64,000 nt of DNA from Bosea sp. NBC_00550 (GCF_026020075.1 NZ_CP102772.1:5623191-5687190), one strand, 5' to 3'. Shown: positions 1 through 10,626, counted from the stretch's first letter. Notes: generated from the sequence alone by a model not told the origin. Numbers and translations: made by a program.

Positions 1-359
1 TCAAGCGGCAGGCGGAAGGGCAGGCCGTCACCATCGCTGACGCTGAGCGTCCAGCCGCGCGTCGTCGGCGTCGCGCCGGAGAGGCTGTAGCGGCAACGGC
101 CATCGAGCGGCCACCCCTCGTCGTCGCGCTCCGCGATCAGCTCGAGGCCCTCGCCGGAGCCCAGCGGCAGGTGTACCCCCCGGGCCAGATAGGCGCGCAT
201 ATAGGGGTCGATGTCACGGCCGCCGCTGCGCGGCCAGGCCATCCAGGCGCCGACCTCGACCTTGCCGAGGGCAGGGCGCCCGGCCACGGCCCAATGCGCC
301 GAGCCGAGGCCAAGGCCTGCTCCGAGTGCCAGGATATAGGTGAGATCGAGAATCCGCAC
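1..359 (-). CDS. DUF1214 domain protein, C-terminus cut by window edge
   Basis: The reverse strand is open from a GTG at 359 to the first base, giving about 119 residues with no stop. An SD-like GGAAGG (365-370) lies 5 nt before the GTG. The N-terminus is one hydrophobic helix (about residues 5-25). It is followed by a DUF1214-like domain with LDGRCRYSLSG and a TRGWTLSVSDGDG stretch, where such proteins usually carry a Trp-rich strand and a D-x-DG turn. In rhizobia these short membrane-anchored DUF1214 proteins often sit beside DUF1254 genes; the partner would lie outside the window. Function is unknown. The family call comes from recalled sequence pattern only. Confidence 0.7.
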   Translation of the reverse strand, partial: MRILDLTYILALGAGLGLGSAHWAVAGRPALGKVEVGAWMAWPRSGGRDIDPYMRAYLARGVHLPLGSGEGLELIAERDDEGWPLDGRCRYSLSGATPTTRGWTLSVSDGDGLPFRLPL

Positions 360-479
360 GCTTGCCTTCCGGTTGCGTGATGCAGCTTGCCTGAGTTGAG
401 CGGGGCCGTCCGCGATCGTCAACAACAAGGCGTTAGGCGAAGTGAATAGTTTCCAGAGACGAGTTTGTCGGAACCTCCG

Positions 480-629
480 CCGTCATTCCGGGGCAGGCCG
501 CAGGCCTGAACCCGGAACCCAGAACCGATGCTGCCTCCGCGAAAGGCGCGGTTGGGCGACCGATCAAACGGGGCACGGCATCGGTTCGGGTTCCTGGCTC
601 TTCGCTGGCGCGAAGCCCCGGAATGACGG
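480..629. repeat. Family A nested palindromic repeat, copy 1
   Basis: The ends are inverted copies (CCGTCATTCCGGGGC and its complement). A second inner pair follows: GGAACCCAGAACCGAT on the left and ATCGGTTCGGGTTCC on the right. The central part, about 48 nt, is not shared with other copies. It lies between the DUF1214 gene and the end of the penicillin-binding protein gene. Seven other copies occur in this window. Confidence 0.85.
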
Positions 630-671
630 CGGCGACACGACTACGCCGAGGAGATCAACTGTTCACCGAGC

Positions 672-2894
672 CTAGCGCAGCCGCGTCTCGCCCGCCGAGA
701 CCTCGCGGATGCCGACCTGCACCGGCCGGCCGGCGACACGCGAGCGTTCGATCGTCTTGAACATCGAGCCGACGGCGGAGAGAACCTCGAAGGACTGCCT
801 CGGCATGTGCCCGGCCCCCGGCCCCGGCGGATGACCCGCATCGGGCGCAGGCGCCCCGGCCTTGGCGACGGCGATGCCCTTCGGATCGGCGGCCGGCACG
901 CCCGGAATGGGCTTCAGCTCCAGCCCCTGATGGGCGAACTGCATGATCTCCTTCCAGGTCATGGCCGGCAGGGAGCCGCCGGTCATGTTGGCGGTTTCCG
1001 CCGAATTGTCGTTGCCGAACCAGACCGCGCCGACAAGGTTGCCGGAATAGCCGACATACCAGGCGTCCTTGTAGCCGTTGGTGGTGCCGGTCTTGCCGGC
1101 CGTGACGACGCCGTCCAGGGCGGCGCGGCGCCCGGTGCCCTCGGTAGGCACCTTCGAGAGCATGAAGTTCATGTCCTGCGCCACCTGCGTGCTCAGCACC
1201 TGCTTCGGCTCGGGCTCGTCGCGGTCATGGCGATAGATGACGTCGCCCTGCGAGTTGCTGATCTCGAAGGCGGCGTAGGGTTTCGCCCGCTTGCCGCCAT
1301 TGGCGAAGACGGCATAGCCCGCCGCCTGGTCAATGACCGTGACCTCGGCCGCGCCGATCGGCAGCGAGACGGTGTCGGTCAGCGGCGTCGTCAGGCCCAT
1401 GGCGTGGCCGGTCGCGATGATCCTCTTGCGGCCGATCAGGGCGGCGCGCGCCTCATGCGTCTCGCCGGTGGCGCGCCCGATGGCGATCGACATCTGCACC
1501 GGGATCGTATTGATCGACTTCGCCAGCGCGACCGTGAGCGGCATCGAGCCGGCATAGGAGCGGCCGTAATTGTTCGGGCACCAGTTGCCGATGCAGACCG
1601 GGCGGTCGGTCACGATGGTGCTCGGCTTGTACAGGCCGGCCGAAAGCGCCGCGGCATAGACATAGGGCTTGAAGGACGAGCCTGGCTGACGCTGGCTCGC
1701 GGTCGCCCGGTTGAACTGGCTCGCGCCGTAGTCGCGGCCGCCGACGATGGCGCGCACCGCCCCGTCCGGGTCCATGATGACCGTTGCGGCCTGCTTGACC
1801 CGGTAGGCCGGCCCATGCTGGCGCAGGATCGCCTCGATCGCCTCGTCGGCCCGGGTCTGGATGGCGGAATCATGCGGCGTCTTGACCGTCAGCACGCGGT
1901 CGGGCCCGAGCTTGCCTTCGTTCGCGAGCTCCTTCACCGCGTCGAACGCCCAGTCGAGATAATAATCGGGGCTGGAATCGCGCTTGCGATCGACCGGCGT
2001 CGCCGGGTTGCGCTTGGCGCTGTCGACCTGGCCGGCGGTCATGAAGCCGGCATCGACCATGGCGTTGAGCACGTCGTTGGCACGGGCGCGTGCCGCCGGC
2101 AGGTTAACGTGCGGGGCATATTTCGTCGGCGCCTTGAACAGGCCGGCGAGCATGGCGGCCTCGGCCAGCGAGACGTCCCTCACCGACTTGCCAAAATAGT
2201 AATCGGCCGCCGCCGCGACGCCGAAGGTGCCGCCGCCCATATAGGCGCGGTCGAGATAGAGCTTGAGGATCTCGTTCTTGCTCAGCCTCGTTTCCAGCCA
2301 CAGCGCCAGGAAGGCTTCCTTGATCTTGCGGTCGAGCGAGCGCTCGTTGTTGAGGAACAGGTTCTTGGCGAGCTGCTGCGTCAGCGAGGAGCCGCCCTGG
2401 ACCACGCCCGACGCCCGTGTGTTGACCAGGAGGGCCCGGGAGGTGCCGATCAGGTCGATGCCGAAATGGTCGTAGAAGCGGCGGTCCTCGGTCGCGAGCA
2501 CGGCCTTCAGCAGATGGTCCGGCATCTCCTCGAGCTTCAGTGAATCGTCGTGCCGGGCGCCGCGATGGCCGATCGTCGTGCCGTAGCGATCGAGGAAGGT
2601 GACGGCGAGAACCTGGTTCTTCAGCGCCTCCTCATTGCCGATGCGGAAGGCGGGCAAGGCGAGCATCAGGACGATGAGGGCGCCGACGATGCCGATGTTC
2701 AGCCCCTCGCTGGCGAATTCGGCGGCGAGACGCTTGCCGCCGGTCACGGTCAGGCGGTCGGCTAGGCTGCGGATGCGCTCATACGCCTCACCCGCGCGGC
2801 GGCCCGCACCCCACAGGCCGGCATCGAGCCATGAGTCCGCAGCGAGCGCGTAGCGCTTCAGCCGCGTCCTCCAGCCTGCCTTCCTGAACTCCAT
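672..2894 (-). CDS. Class A penicillin-binding protein (PBP1A type)
   Basis: Bifunctional peptidoglycan synthase: a glycosyltransferase polymerises lipid II and a transpeptidase cross-links the stem peptides, in the periplasm. The 740-residue product has a cytoplasmic N-terminus and one membrane helix (about 66-84). A GT51 domain carries catalytic E136 in EDRRFYDHFG, QGGSSLTQQLAKN and an RKIKEA motif. A transpeptidase domain carries S406-x-x-K409, S460-I-N462 and K601-T-G603. All expected catalytic residues are present and the length is normal. The C-terminal tail is Pro/Ala-rich. The gene stands alone; its 3' end lies near a family A repeat. Which PBP1 subtype it is cannot be settled from sequence alone. 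Confidence 0.95.
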   Translation of the reverse strand: MEFRKAGWRTRLKRYALAADSWLDAGLWGAGRRAGEAYERIRSLADRLTVTGGKRLAAEFASEGLNIGIVGALIVLMLALPAFRIGNEEALKNQVLAVTFLDRYGTTIGHRGARHDDSLKLEEMPDHLLKAVLATEDRRFYDHFGIDLIGTSRALLVNTRASGVVQGGSSLTQQLAKNLFLNNERSLDRKIKEAFLALWLETRLSKNEILKLYLDRAYMGGGTFGVAAAADYYFGKSVRDVSLAEAAMLAGLFKAPTKYAPHVNLPAARARANDVLNAMVDAGFMTAGQVDSAKRNPATPVDRKRDSSPDYYLDWAFDAVKELANEGKLGPDRVLTVKTPHDSAIQTRADEAIEAILRQHGPAYRVKQAATVIMDPDGAVRAIVGGRDYGASQFNRATASQRQPGSSFKPYVYAAALSAGLYKPSTIVTDRPVCIGNWCPNNYGRSYAGSMPLTVALAKSINTIPVQMSIAIGRATGETHEARAALIGRKRIIATGHAMGLTTPLTDTVSLPIGAAEVTVIDQAAGYAVFANGGKRAKPYAAFEISNSQGDVIYRHDRDEPEPKQVLSTQVAQDMNFMLSKVPTEGTGRRAALDGVVTAGKTGTTNGYKDAWYVGYSGNLVGAVWFGNDNSAETANMTGGSLPAMTWKEIMQFAHQGLELKPIPGVPAADPKGIAVAKAGAPAPDAGHPPGPGAGHMPRQSFEVLSAVGSMFKTIERSRVAGRPVQVGIREVSAGETRLR

Positions 2895-3137
2895 GGCCGT
2901 TCCAGGCTTTCCGAATGGCCCCCGACACTTTCCTGCCGCGCCATGGTCGTCTTGGCAACAGCATCGGGCCAGAGAATAGACACATAGTCACGCCCCGCTT
3001 CGAGTTAAGGGATGGGGCGCGAATATTCCGTTTGCGGCAGCAGAAACTGCGCCAACCCGGCTGTTTCGCTCTGGCACAAAAGCTGGCGTTGACGCTGCGC
3101 TCTTCCATCTTGGCGCCCGGCGGCGCATAAGCCGGTC

Positions 3138-3632
3138 ATGACGCTGAAGCAGCCGAAAGACGAGCCGTTCTGGCGCACGACGCCGCTCGAGGCGATGTCG
3201 GTGGAGCAATGGGAATCGCTCTGCGACGGCTGCGGGCGCTGCTGCCTCGTGAAGCTCGAGGACGAGGATACCGGGCGCATCTTCGCGACCGATGTCGGCT
3301 GCCGGCTGTTCGACGCCGGAACCTGTCGCTGCAAGGATTATCCGAACCGCTCCGTCAAGGTGCCCGATTGCGTGACGCTGACGCCGCATGACGTGCGCAC
3401 GCTGCCCTGGCTGCCGCCGACCTGCGCCTACCGCCTCGTCGCGGAGGGCAGGGATCTGCCGTGGTGGCATCCGCTCGTTTCCGGCGATCCGGAGACAGTG
3501 GTTGCGGCCGGCATCTCCGTCCGTGGACGTGTCTACGCGTCGGAAGACGATATCCCCGAAGACGAGGTCACAGAGCGCGTCGTCAACTGGCCGCTGCGCT
3601 GGCCGCGCGCCGCGCGCGCCAAGGCCAAGTGA
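3138..3632 (+). CDS. ycgN: YcgN-family cysteine cluster protein (UPF0260)
   Basis: A 164-residue cytosolic protein of the YcgN/UPF0260 family. The CDGCGRCC motif near residue 32 and later cysteines in [16 protein letters not shown] and PDC match the zinc/iron-binding cysteine cluster of this family. The [18 protein letters not shown] block and the [10 protein letters not shown] block are also typical. Biochemical function is not established. It starts at ATG 3138, divergent from the PBP gene with a gap of about 240 bp. Its stop codon lies inside a 15-nt tandem repeat. Confidence 0.9.
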   Translation: MTLKQPKDEPFWRTTPLEAMSVEQWESLCDGCGRCCLVKLEDEDTGRIFATDVGCRLFDAGTCRCKDYPNRSVKVPDCVTLTPHDVRTLPWLPPTCAYRLVAEGRDLPWWHPLVSGDPETVVAAGISVRGRVYASEDDIPEDEVTERVVNWPLRWPRAARAKAK

Positions 3633-3670
3633 AATACCCGCAAGTGAAACACCGGCAAGCGAAACACCGG
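3626..3670. repeat. Three tandem 15-nt units over the ycgN stop
   Basis: Three near-identical 15-nt units begin at 3626, 3641 and 3656 (CAAGTGAAATACCCG, CAAGTGAAACACCGG, CAAGCGAAACACCGG). The ycgN stop TGA is in the first unit. The unit length is a multiple of three, so loss of the stop would extend the protein through the repeat in frame. Confidence 0.8.
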
Positions 3671-3859
3671 CGAAATGAGCGTCGGCATTTGTGCGCTGCC
3701 GGGTATTTTGTTGCACCTGCTCATTGATTGTTCAGGTGGTTTTGGGCATGACCGCCCCATCCCGCTGCCGGTGTCCAAAGGGCATCGACGGCTCGCACAC
3801 GAAACTTTCGCATCGCCGCGACGTTGCTGCGTCCGGCTGCCAACGAAGAGGTTGAAGTG

Positions 3860-6544
3860 ATGGCTGGTGGGAAGTGGGTCTACACCTTCGGCGACGGCAA
3901 GGCCGAGGGTGAGGCGGGAATGAAGAACCTGCTCGGCGGCAAGGGTGCGAACCTGGCCGAGATGAGCAATCTCGGCCTGCCCGTCCCGCCCGGCTTCACC
4001 ATCACCACCGAGGTCTGCACGGCGTATTACGACAACGGCAAGAGCTTCCCCGCCGATCTCGACGCCCAGGCCAGGGCCGCGCTCGCCGGCATGGCCAAGC
4101 TGACCGGCAAGACCTTCGGCGACCCCGCCAATCCGCTGCTCGTTTCCGTCCGCTCCGGCGCGCGCGCCTCCATGCCCGGCATGATGGACACCGTCCTCAA
4201 TCTCGGCCTCAACGACGAGACGGTGGAAGCCGTCGCGAAGGCGTCCGGCGATGCCCGTTTCGCATGGGACAGCTATCGCCGCTTCATCACCATGTATTCC
4301 AACGTCGTGCTCGATATCGACCACGGCCTCTTCGAGGAGGCGCTGGAGGATTACAAGGAGCGCAAGGGCCTGCACCTCGACACCGATCTCAAGGCCGACG
4401 ACTGGAAGGTGCTGGTCGGCAAGTACAAGGAGATCGTGAAGAAGGCGCTCGGCTCCGACTTCCCGCAGGATCCCGAGAAGCAGCTCTGGGGCGCCGTCGG
4501 CGCCGTCTTCTCCTCCTGGATGAACGCCCGCGCCATCAAGTACCGCGAGCTCAACAACATCCCGGCCTCCTGGGGCACGGCGGTCAACGTCCAGTCGATG
4601 GTGTTCGGCAATATGGGCGACACCTCCGCGACCGGCGTCGCCTTCACCCGCAATCCCTCGACCGGCGAGAACGCGCTCTATGGCGAGTTCCTGATCAACG
4701 CCCAGGGCGAGGATGTCGTCGCCGGCATCCGCACCCCGCAGGACATCACCGAGACGGCCCGCAAGGAAGCCGGCTCCGACAAGCCTTCGATGGAGCAGGA
4801 GATGCCGGAGGCCTATGCGGAGCTCTGCCGCATCTACGGCATCCTGGAGAAGCACTACCGCGACATGCAGGACATGGAGTTCACCATCCAGGAGGGCAAG
4901 CTCTGGATGCTGCAGACCCGCTCCGGCAAGCGCACGGCCAAGGCCGCGCTCCGGATCGCCGTCGAACTCGCCCAGGAAGGCCTGATCACGCAGGAGGAGG
5001 CGGTCGGCCGCGTCGAGCCCGGCGCGCTCGACCAGCTCCTGCATCCGATGATCGATCCCAAGGCGGAGCGCCGTGTGCTGACCACCGGCCTGCCGGCCTC
5101 GCCCGGCGCCGCCGCCGGCGCGATCGTCTTCAACTCCGATGACGCCGAGGCGGCGAAGAAGGCCGGCCGCAAGGTCATCCTGGTCCGTGTCGAGACATCG
5201 CCGGAAGACATCCACGGCATGCACGCCGCCGAGGGCATCCTCACCACGCGCGGTGGCATGACCTCGCATGCCGCGGTCGTCGCGCGCGGCATGGGCAAGC
5301 CCTGCGTCTCCGGCGCCGGCCAGATCCGAGTCGACTACGCCAAGGGTACGCTGGCGATTGGCCCCACGACGCTCAAGGCCGGCGATGTCCTCACCATCGA
5401 CGGCGGCAACGGCCAGGTGCTGCTCGGCGAGGTCAAGATGCAGCAGCCGGAACTCTCCGGCGAATTCGCCACGCTGATGGGTTGGGCCGACAAGGTCCGC
5501 CGCCTCAAGGTCCGCGCCAATGCCGAGACGCCGGAGGATGCGAAGACCGCGCGCGAATTCGGCGCCGAGGGCATTGGCCTATGCCGCACCGAGCACATGT
5601 TCTTCGACGAGAGTCGCATCCAGTCGATGCGCGAGATGATCCTCGCCCCTGACGACAACGGCCGTCGCGCCGCGCTTGCAAAGCTCCTGCCTATGCAGCG
5701 CCAGGACTTCGTTCAGCTCTTCACCATCATGAGCGGGCTGCCGGTGACGATCCGCCTGCTCGATCCGCCGCTGCACGAGTTCCTGCCGCATGGCGACAAG
5801 GAGATCGCCGAGGTCGCCGCGGCGCTGGGCGTGACGCCCGATGCACTGAAGCACCGCGCCGCTGAACTGCACGAATTCAACCCGATGCTCGGCTTCCGCG
5901 GCTGCCGTTTGGCCGTAGCCTTCCCCGAGATCGCCGAGATGCAGGCCCGCGCTATCTTCGAGGCGGCGGTGATCGCGGCGAAGGAAACCGGCAAGCCGGT
6001 GATCCCGGAAGTGATGGTGCCGCTCGTGATGGGCAAGCCCGAGCTCGACCTCGTCAAGGCCCGCATCGACGCCATGGCGAAGGCCGTGATCGAGGAGAGC
6101 GGCACGAAGATCGACTATCAGGTCGGCACGATGATCGAGCTGCCGCGTGCGGCCTTGCGCGCCGCCGAGATCGCCGAGAGCGCCGAGTTCTTCTCTTTCG
6201 GCACCAACGACCTGACGCAGACGACGCTGGGCATCAGCCGCGACGACGCCTCGTCCTTCCTCGGTTCCTACACCGCCAAGGGCCTGCTCGACGCCGATCC
6301 CTTCGTCACCATCGACCAGGAGGGCGTCGGCGAATTGGTGAAGCTTGCGGCCGAGCGCGGCCGCAAGACCCGCCCCGACATCAAGCTCGGCATCTGCGGC
6401 GAGCATGGCGGCGATCCGGCCTCGATCGGCTTCTGCGAGAGCGTCGGGCTGGATTATGTCTCCTGCTCGCCCTTCCGCGTGCCGATCGCGCGGCTTGCGG
6501 CGGCGCAGGCGGCGCTGGGCGCGGTGAAGCAGAAGGAAGGCTGA
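3860..6544 (+). CDS. ppdK: Pyruvate, phosphate dikinase
   Basis: Converts pyruvate, ATP and phosphate to phosphoenolpyruvate, AMP and pyrophosphate, and back, in the cytosol. The 894-residue length matches bacterial PPDK. The N-terminal ATP-grasp part begins with GGKGANLAEM and contains SVRSGARASMPGMMDT. The swivelling phosphohistidine domain has H470 in GGMTSHAAVVARGMGKPC. The PEP/pyruvate barrel has GLCRTEHMF, FGTNDLTQ and the catalytic C846 in GICGEHGGDP. ATG 3860 follows a GAAGAGG ribosome site; an in-frame ATG 36 nt upstream lacks one. The 220-bp upstream gap includes an inverted repeat CACCTG (3714) / CAGGTG (3733). Confidence 0.97.
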   Translation: MAGGKWVYTFGDGKAEGEAGMKNLLGGKGANLAEMSNLGLPVPPGFTITTEVCTAYYDNGKSFPADLDAQARAALAGMAKLTGKTFGDPANPLLVSVRSGARASMPGMMDTVLNLGLNDETVEAVAKASGDARFAWDSYRRFITMYSNVVLDIDHGLFEEALEDYKERKGLHLDTDLKADDWKVLVGKYKEIVKKALGSDFPQDPEKQLWGAVGAVFSSWMNARAIKYRELNNIPASWGTAVNVQSMVFGNMGDTSATGVAFTRNPSTGENALYGEFLINAQGEDVVAGIRTPQDITETARKEAGSDKPSMEQEMPEAYAELCRIYGILEKHYRDMQDMEFTIQEGKLWMLQTRSGKRTAKAALRIAVELAQEGLITQEEAVGRVEPGALDQLLHPMIDPKAERRVLTTGLPASPGAAAGAIVFNSDDAEAAKKAGRKVILVRVETSPEDIHGMHAAEGILTTRGGMTSHAAVVARGMGKPCVSGAGQIRVDYAKGTLAIGPTTLKAGDVLTIDGGNGQVLLGEVKMQQPELSGEFATLMGWADKVRRLKVRANAETPEDAKTAREFGAEGIGLCRTEHMFFDESRIQSMREMILAPDDNGRRAALAKLLPMQRQDFVQLFTIMSGLPVTIRLLDPPLHEFLPHGDKEIAEVAAALGVTPDALKHRAAELHEFNPMLGFRGCRLAVAFPEIAEMQARAIFEAAVIAAKETGKPVIPEVMVPLVMGKPELDLVKARIDAMAKAVIEESGTKIDYQVGTMIELPRAALRAAEIAESAEFFSFGTNDLTQTTLGISRDDASSFLGSYTAKGLLDADPFVTIDQEGVGELVKLAAERGRKTRPDIKLGICGEHGGDPASIGFCESVGLDYVSCSPFRVPIARLAAAQAALGAVKQKEG

Positions 6545-6566
6545 TCGCCTTCCGGAGTGTTCGCTT

Positions 6567-6953
6567 CTAAACGGGCAGGATCGAGCCGGGATAGCGGGCG
6601 ACGACCTCATCGGCGGTGACGAGCGTGATGCTTTCGACCAGGGCCTGCGCCAGCAGGAGCCGGTCGAAAGGGTCCTTGTGCAGCGTCGGCAGATGCATCG
6701 TCGCCACGGCGTGTGCGCCGGAGATCGGCAACTCGATATAGCCGTTGTCGATCAGGCCGCGCCGCAGCTGTGCCGGATCGACCGTGAAGTCCCGCCTGTC
6801 GAGGCCGCGCTTGATAGCGATCTCCCACAGGCTCGCGGCGCTGAACAATAGCGTATTGGAGGGATCGTCGAGCAGGGCTCGTGCCTTCGCCGACAGCTTC
6901 TCTGGTTCGCCGGCAGCCCAGAGCAGCAGATGCGCGTCGAGCAGAAGCTTCAC
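6567..6953 (-). CDS. VapC-like PIN-domain toxin
   Basis: A 128-residue single PIN domain, the usual size for a VapC ribonuclease toxin. The four acidic residues of the metal site are visible: D6 in LLLDAHLLLW, E44 in SLWEIAIK, D97 in KDPFDRLL and D115 in LVTADE. It is translated from the same message as the upstream antitoxin, with a 4-nt overlap (6950-6953), the standard antitoxin-first arrangement. The target RNA cannot be inferred. The pair lies tail-to-tail with ppdK and may be a small acquired module, though its GC is like its surroundings. Confidence 0.92.
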   Translation of the reverse strand: MKLLLDAHLLLWAAGEPEKLSAKARALLDDPSNTLLFSAASLWEIAIKRGLDRRDFTVDPAQLRRGLIDNGYIELPISGAHAVATMHLPTLHKDPFDRLLLAQALVESITLVTADEVVARYPGSILPV

Positions 6954-7195
6954 GGGGGGGAGCCAAACAGGCTCGCGATCTCGTCCTCGCCCATGCGGTC
7001 GAAGTCGTCCGGGACCTCGAACTGTCCGCTCATGAAGCCGACGCGACGACTTTGGGCTCGGGCGGGTGCGTCCAACGGAACGACCTTCGCCATCGCCTTA
7101 CCGGCTTTGGCGATGATAAAGCTCTCACCCTTGGCGGCGCGCTCGACAAGGCGGGAGAGGTGGGTCTTCGCTTCGTGGATGTTGATGACGTCCAT
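6950..7195 (-). CDS. Phd/YefM-type antitoxin
   Basis: An 81-residue protein. Its N-terminal MDVINIHEAKTHLSRLVERA is the DNA-binding and dimerisation part of Phd/YefM antitoxins, and GESFIIAKAGKAMAKVVPL is the conserved centre. The variable C-terminus should wrap the PIN toxin encoded just downstream. Antitoxins of this type usually repress their own promoter together with the toxin. A direct repeat just upstream (7211-7233) is a candidate site. Family assignment is firm; the pairing is inferred from the overlap. Confidence 0.92.
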   Translation of the reverse strand: MDVINIHEAKTHLSRLVERAAKGESFIIAKAGKAMAKVVPLDAPARAQSRRVGFMSGQFEVPDDFDRMGEDEIASLFGSPP

Positions 7196-7210
7196 GGCTG
7201 GCCTCGCTGG

Positions 7211-7233
7211 ACTTAGTTTAACAGACTTAGTTC
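7211..7233. promoter_or_regulatory. Direct repeat upstream of the antitoxin, candidate operator
   Basis: GACTTAGTT occurs twice (7211-7219 and 7225-7233), 14 bp apart start to start, 16 bp before the antitoxin ATG. The segment is AT-rich against the local background. Its position suits autoregulation by the toxin-antitoxin complex. Binding is inference only. Confidence 0.45.
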
Positions 7234-7307
7234 AATAAGGAAGTGATGCCAAGAGGCTTTTATTACCGCTCTGTCGTCGAGCCTGGTTTTGAGGAGAGCC
7301 GGTACCG

Positions 7308-8009
7308 ATGCCGCATTTGACCACCATCGGCTTCGACGCCGACGACACGCTCTGGCAGAACGAGCAGTTCTTCCACATGACGGAGGAGCGCTTCGTCGCG
7401 CTGCTCGGCGAGCACGGTGAGGCGGCCGAGATTTCCGGGCGCCTACTGGAGGCCGAGAAGCGCAACCTCGGCTTCTACGGCTTCGGCATCAAGGGCTTCG
7501 TGCTCTCGATGATCGAAACTGCGATAGAGATCACGCGCGGCCAGGTTCCGGCCTCGGTGATCGGCGAAATCCTCGCCGCCGGCCGGGAGATGGCGGCTCA
7601 TCCGGTCGAGACCCTGCCGCATGTGCGGGAGACGCTGGCAACCCTGTCGGGCGATTATCGGCTGGTGCTGATCACCAAGGGCGATCTTTTCGACCAGGAG
7701 CGCAAGCTGGCCCAGTCCGGCCTCGGCGATTTCTTCCACGCGGTCGAGATCGTCAGCGACAAGAAGGCCGCTACCTATGACCGCATCTTCGCCCGGCATG
7801 GCGACGGGGCAGGGCGGGCGATGATGGTCGGCAACTCGCTGAAATCCGATATCCTGCCGGCGTTGGACGCGGGTTCATGGGCGGTGCATGTGCCGCATGA
7901 ACTGACCTGGGTGCTCGAGCAGGCCGAGGAGCCCGTGGGGCACGGGCGCTTTCATGCGATACCGCATCTCGGCCTTTTACTTGGCCTTGTCGCGCGGCTC
8001 GCGCGATAA
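7308..8009 (+). CDS. HAD-superfamily hydrolase
   Basis: A 233-residue haloacid-dehalogenase-like hydrolase. Motif I is D10-A-D12-D13-T14 with an immediately following LW. Motif II is the LVLITKGD stretch. The lysine of motif III is in VSDKKAATYDRIF, and the motif IV region has GNSLKSDILPALDAG. The helical cap lies between motifs I and II, so this is a C1-cap phosphatase-type member. The substrate is unknown. ATG 7308 has a good GAGGAG ribosome site. It is transcribed divergently from the toxin-antitoxin pair. Confidence 0.88.
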   Translation: MPHLTTIGFDADDTLWQNEQFFHMTEERFVALLGEHGEAAEISGRLLEAEKRNLGFYGFGIKGFVLSMIETAIEITRGQVPASVIGEILAAGREMAAHPVETLPHVRETLATLSGDYRLVLITKGDLFDQERKLAQSGLGDFFHAVEIVSDKKAATYDRIFARHGDGAGRAMMVGNSLKSDILPALDAGSWAVHVPHELTWVLEQAEEPVGHGRFHAIPHLGLLLGLVARLAR

Positions 8010-8027
8010 CCTGTCCGCAGCCGGTCT

Positions 8028-8522
8028 TCAATCGACCCAAAGGCCGCGTTTGCGATGCCATTCCTCGATCGATTCCTCCGGGTAATCGTCGAAGCTCTGG
8101 TCGTTCGCTGCGATATCCGGCTCGACCCAGCTGGCCTTGAAGCGCAGCATGAGATGGGTCTTCTCGGGAGCGCGCGGCAGATGGCTGTCGATCGCCGAGG
8201 CAAATGGGTGCAGTAAATCCGGCCAGCGCGGGTCGAACAGCCATAGCGCCGTCCCGCAGATCTTGCAGAAGCGGCGCTGTGCTTGCGAGCGCTCGCAACT
8301 GCCGTCATCGCCGCGAATCTCGGCGCTGAAGGTGCCGGTGGCGTCTTCGCCCTCGACCTTCAACGTCGCGGCTTCGGCCGACAGGTTGATCGCGAAGCCG
8401 CCACCGCCGGCCGTCTTGCGGCAAATCGAACAGTAGCAAAGCTGGTAAGGGACGGGCGCATGGCTTTCGACCGAGAAGTGAACCGCTCCGCAGCGGCATG
8501 AGCCCTTCAGCATGATCGGCAT
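8028..8522 (-). CDS. GFA-family zinc protein
   Basis: Member of the GFA / CENP-V-like family, often named for a glutathione-dependent formaldehyde-activating enzyme; most members have no proven activity. Zinc-binding cysteines are C9 and C11 (CRCGAVHF), C29, C31 and C34 (CYCSIC), and C86 and C89 (CKICG). The 164-residue length is normal to slightly long. I chose ATG 8522 because AAGGAGGTCGATC directly precedes it; an upstream in-frame ATG at 8549 lacks such a site. It converges on the HAD gene with an 18-bp gap. Confidence 0.88.
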   Translation of the reverse strand: MPIMLKGSCRCGAVHFSVESHAPVPYQLCYCSICRKTAGGGGFAINLSAEAATLKVEGEDATGTFSAEIRGDDGSCERSQAQRRFCKICGTALWLFDPRWPDLLHPFASAIDSHLPRAPEKTHLMLRFKASWVEPDIAANDQSFDDYPEESIEEWHRKRGLWVD

Positions 8523-8796
8523 GATCGACCTCCTTTTGCTGTCAAACATCCGCTTTCGCGGCCGGTTCCGCGATGTCTGCGGGTGCCTTGCTGGACCTGC
8601 CTTGCATTTCGTGCTAGGTCCCCCGATGTAAGACGAGATGCGGCCGGGTTCTGGCCACCCCTCCGCTCGGCGGCTTGTCCGGTCGGCGGTTACGAATCAG
8701 ATCCACCACACATCGCTACAAGGCCATGGCGAGGCGTTCCGCGCGTCCCGCCGTGTCATCACGATAGACGCGGATCTGAAACGTAAGGACTAACCC

Positions 8797-9006
8797 ATGA
8801 ACAAGGGCACCGTGAAGTGGTTCAACGCCACCAAGGGCTACGGCTTCATCACCCCTGAGAACGGCGGCCAGGACGTTTTCGTCCACATCAGCGCCGTCGA
8901 GCGCGCCGGCCTGCGCGAGCTTCGCGAAGGCCAGGTCGTCTCCTTCGAGATGGTCGCCGATCGCAAGACCGGCAAGACCTCGGCCGGCAACCTCGCCGTC
9001 GCCTGA
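8797..9006 (+). CDS. cspA: Cold shock protein, CspA family
   Basis: A 69-residue single cold-shock domain with both RNA-binding motifs: GYGFITP (RNP1, normally K-G-F/Y-G-F-I) and DVFVHIS (RNP2). It binds single-stranded nucleic acid and usually loosens mRNA structure in the cold. It has more than 240 bp of non-coding DNA upstream, room for the long 5' leader such genes often have. A stem-loop follows the stop. The next genes, an RNA helicase and an IF-1, fit the same physiology. Confidence 0.95.
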   Translation: MNKGTVKWFNATKGYGFITPENGGQDVFVHISAVERAGLRELREGQVVSFEMVADRKTGKTSAGNLAVA

Positions 9007-9015
9007 TAACCTATT

Positions 9016-9043
9016 GACCGGGTGGGCTTTTGCCCGCTCGGTC
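9016..9043 (+). terminator. Stem-loop after cspA
   Basis: A 12-bp stem (GACCGGGTGGGC with GCCCGCTCGGTC, including two G-U pairs) closes a TTTT loop, 10 nt after the cspA stop. No U-tract follows, so it may be a weak terminator or an mRNA-stabilising 3' hairpin. Confidence 0.5.
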
Positions 9044-9180
9044 CACGACAAGCCTGCCGGCGCTGTGGCTAGCGGTTCGCCGGCAGGATCGATTATCTGA
9101 TATCAAGGCCGGATACGGGCCGGCGGCGCAGCCGAAACCACATGCGCCCCCCGTCATCACGGCGCCCAGAAAGCTACTTC

Positions 9181-10626
<1,446 letters not shown>

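Noticed and set aside
807..2543. A 578-codon open frame on the plus strand, antisense to the penicillin-binding protein
   Set aside because: It lacks any family motif, is Arg/Gly/Ala-rich in the way GC-rich antisense frames are, and fully overlaps a gene with all catalytic motifs.
8550..8796. A tRNA or small RNA gene in the gap before cspA
   Set aside because: No cloverleaf with a T-loop GTTCRA-type sequence or CCA-proximal stem could be drawn; the region more likely holds the cspA leader.
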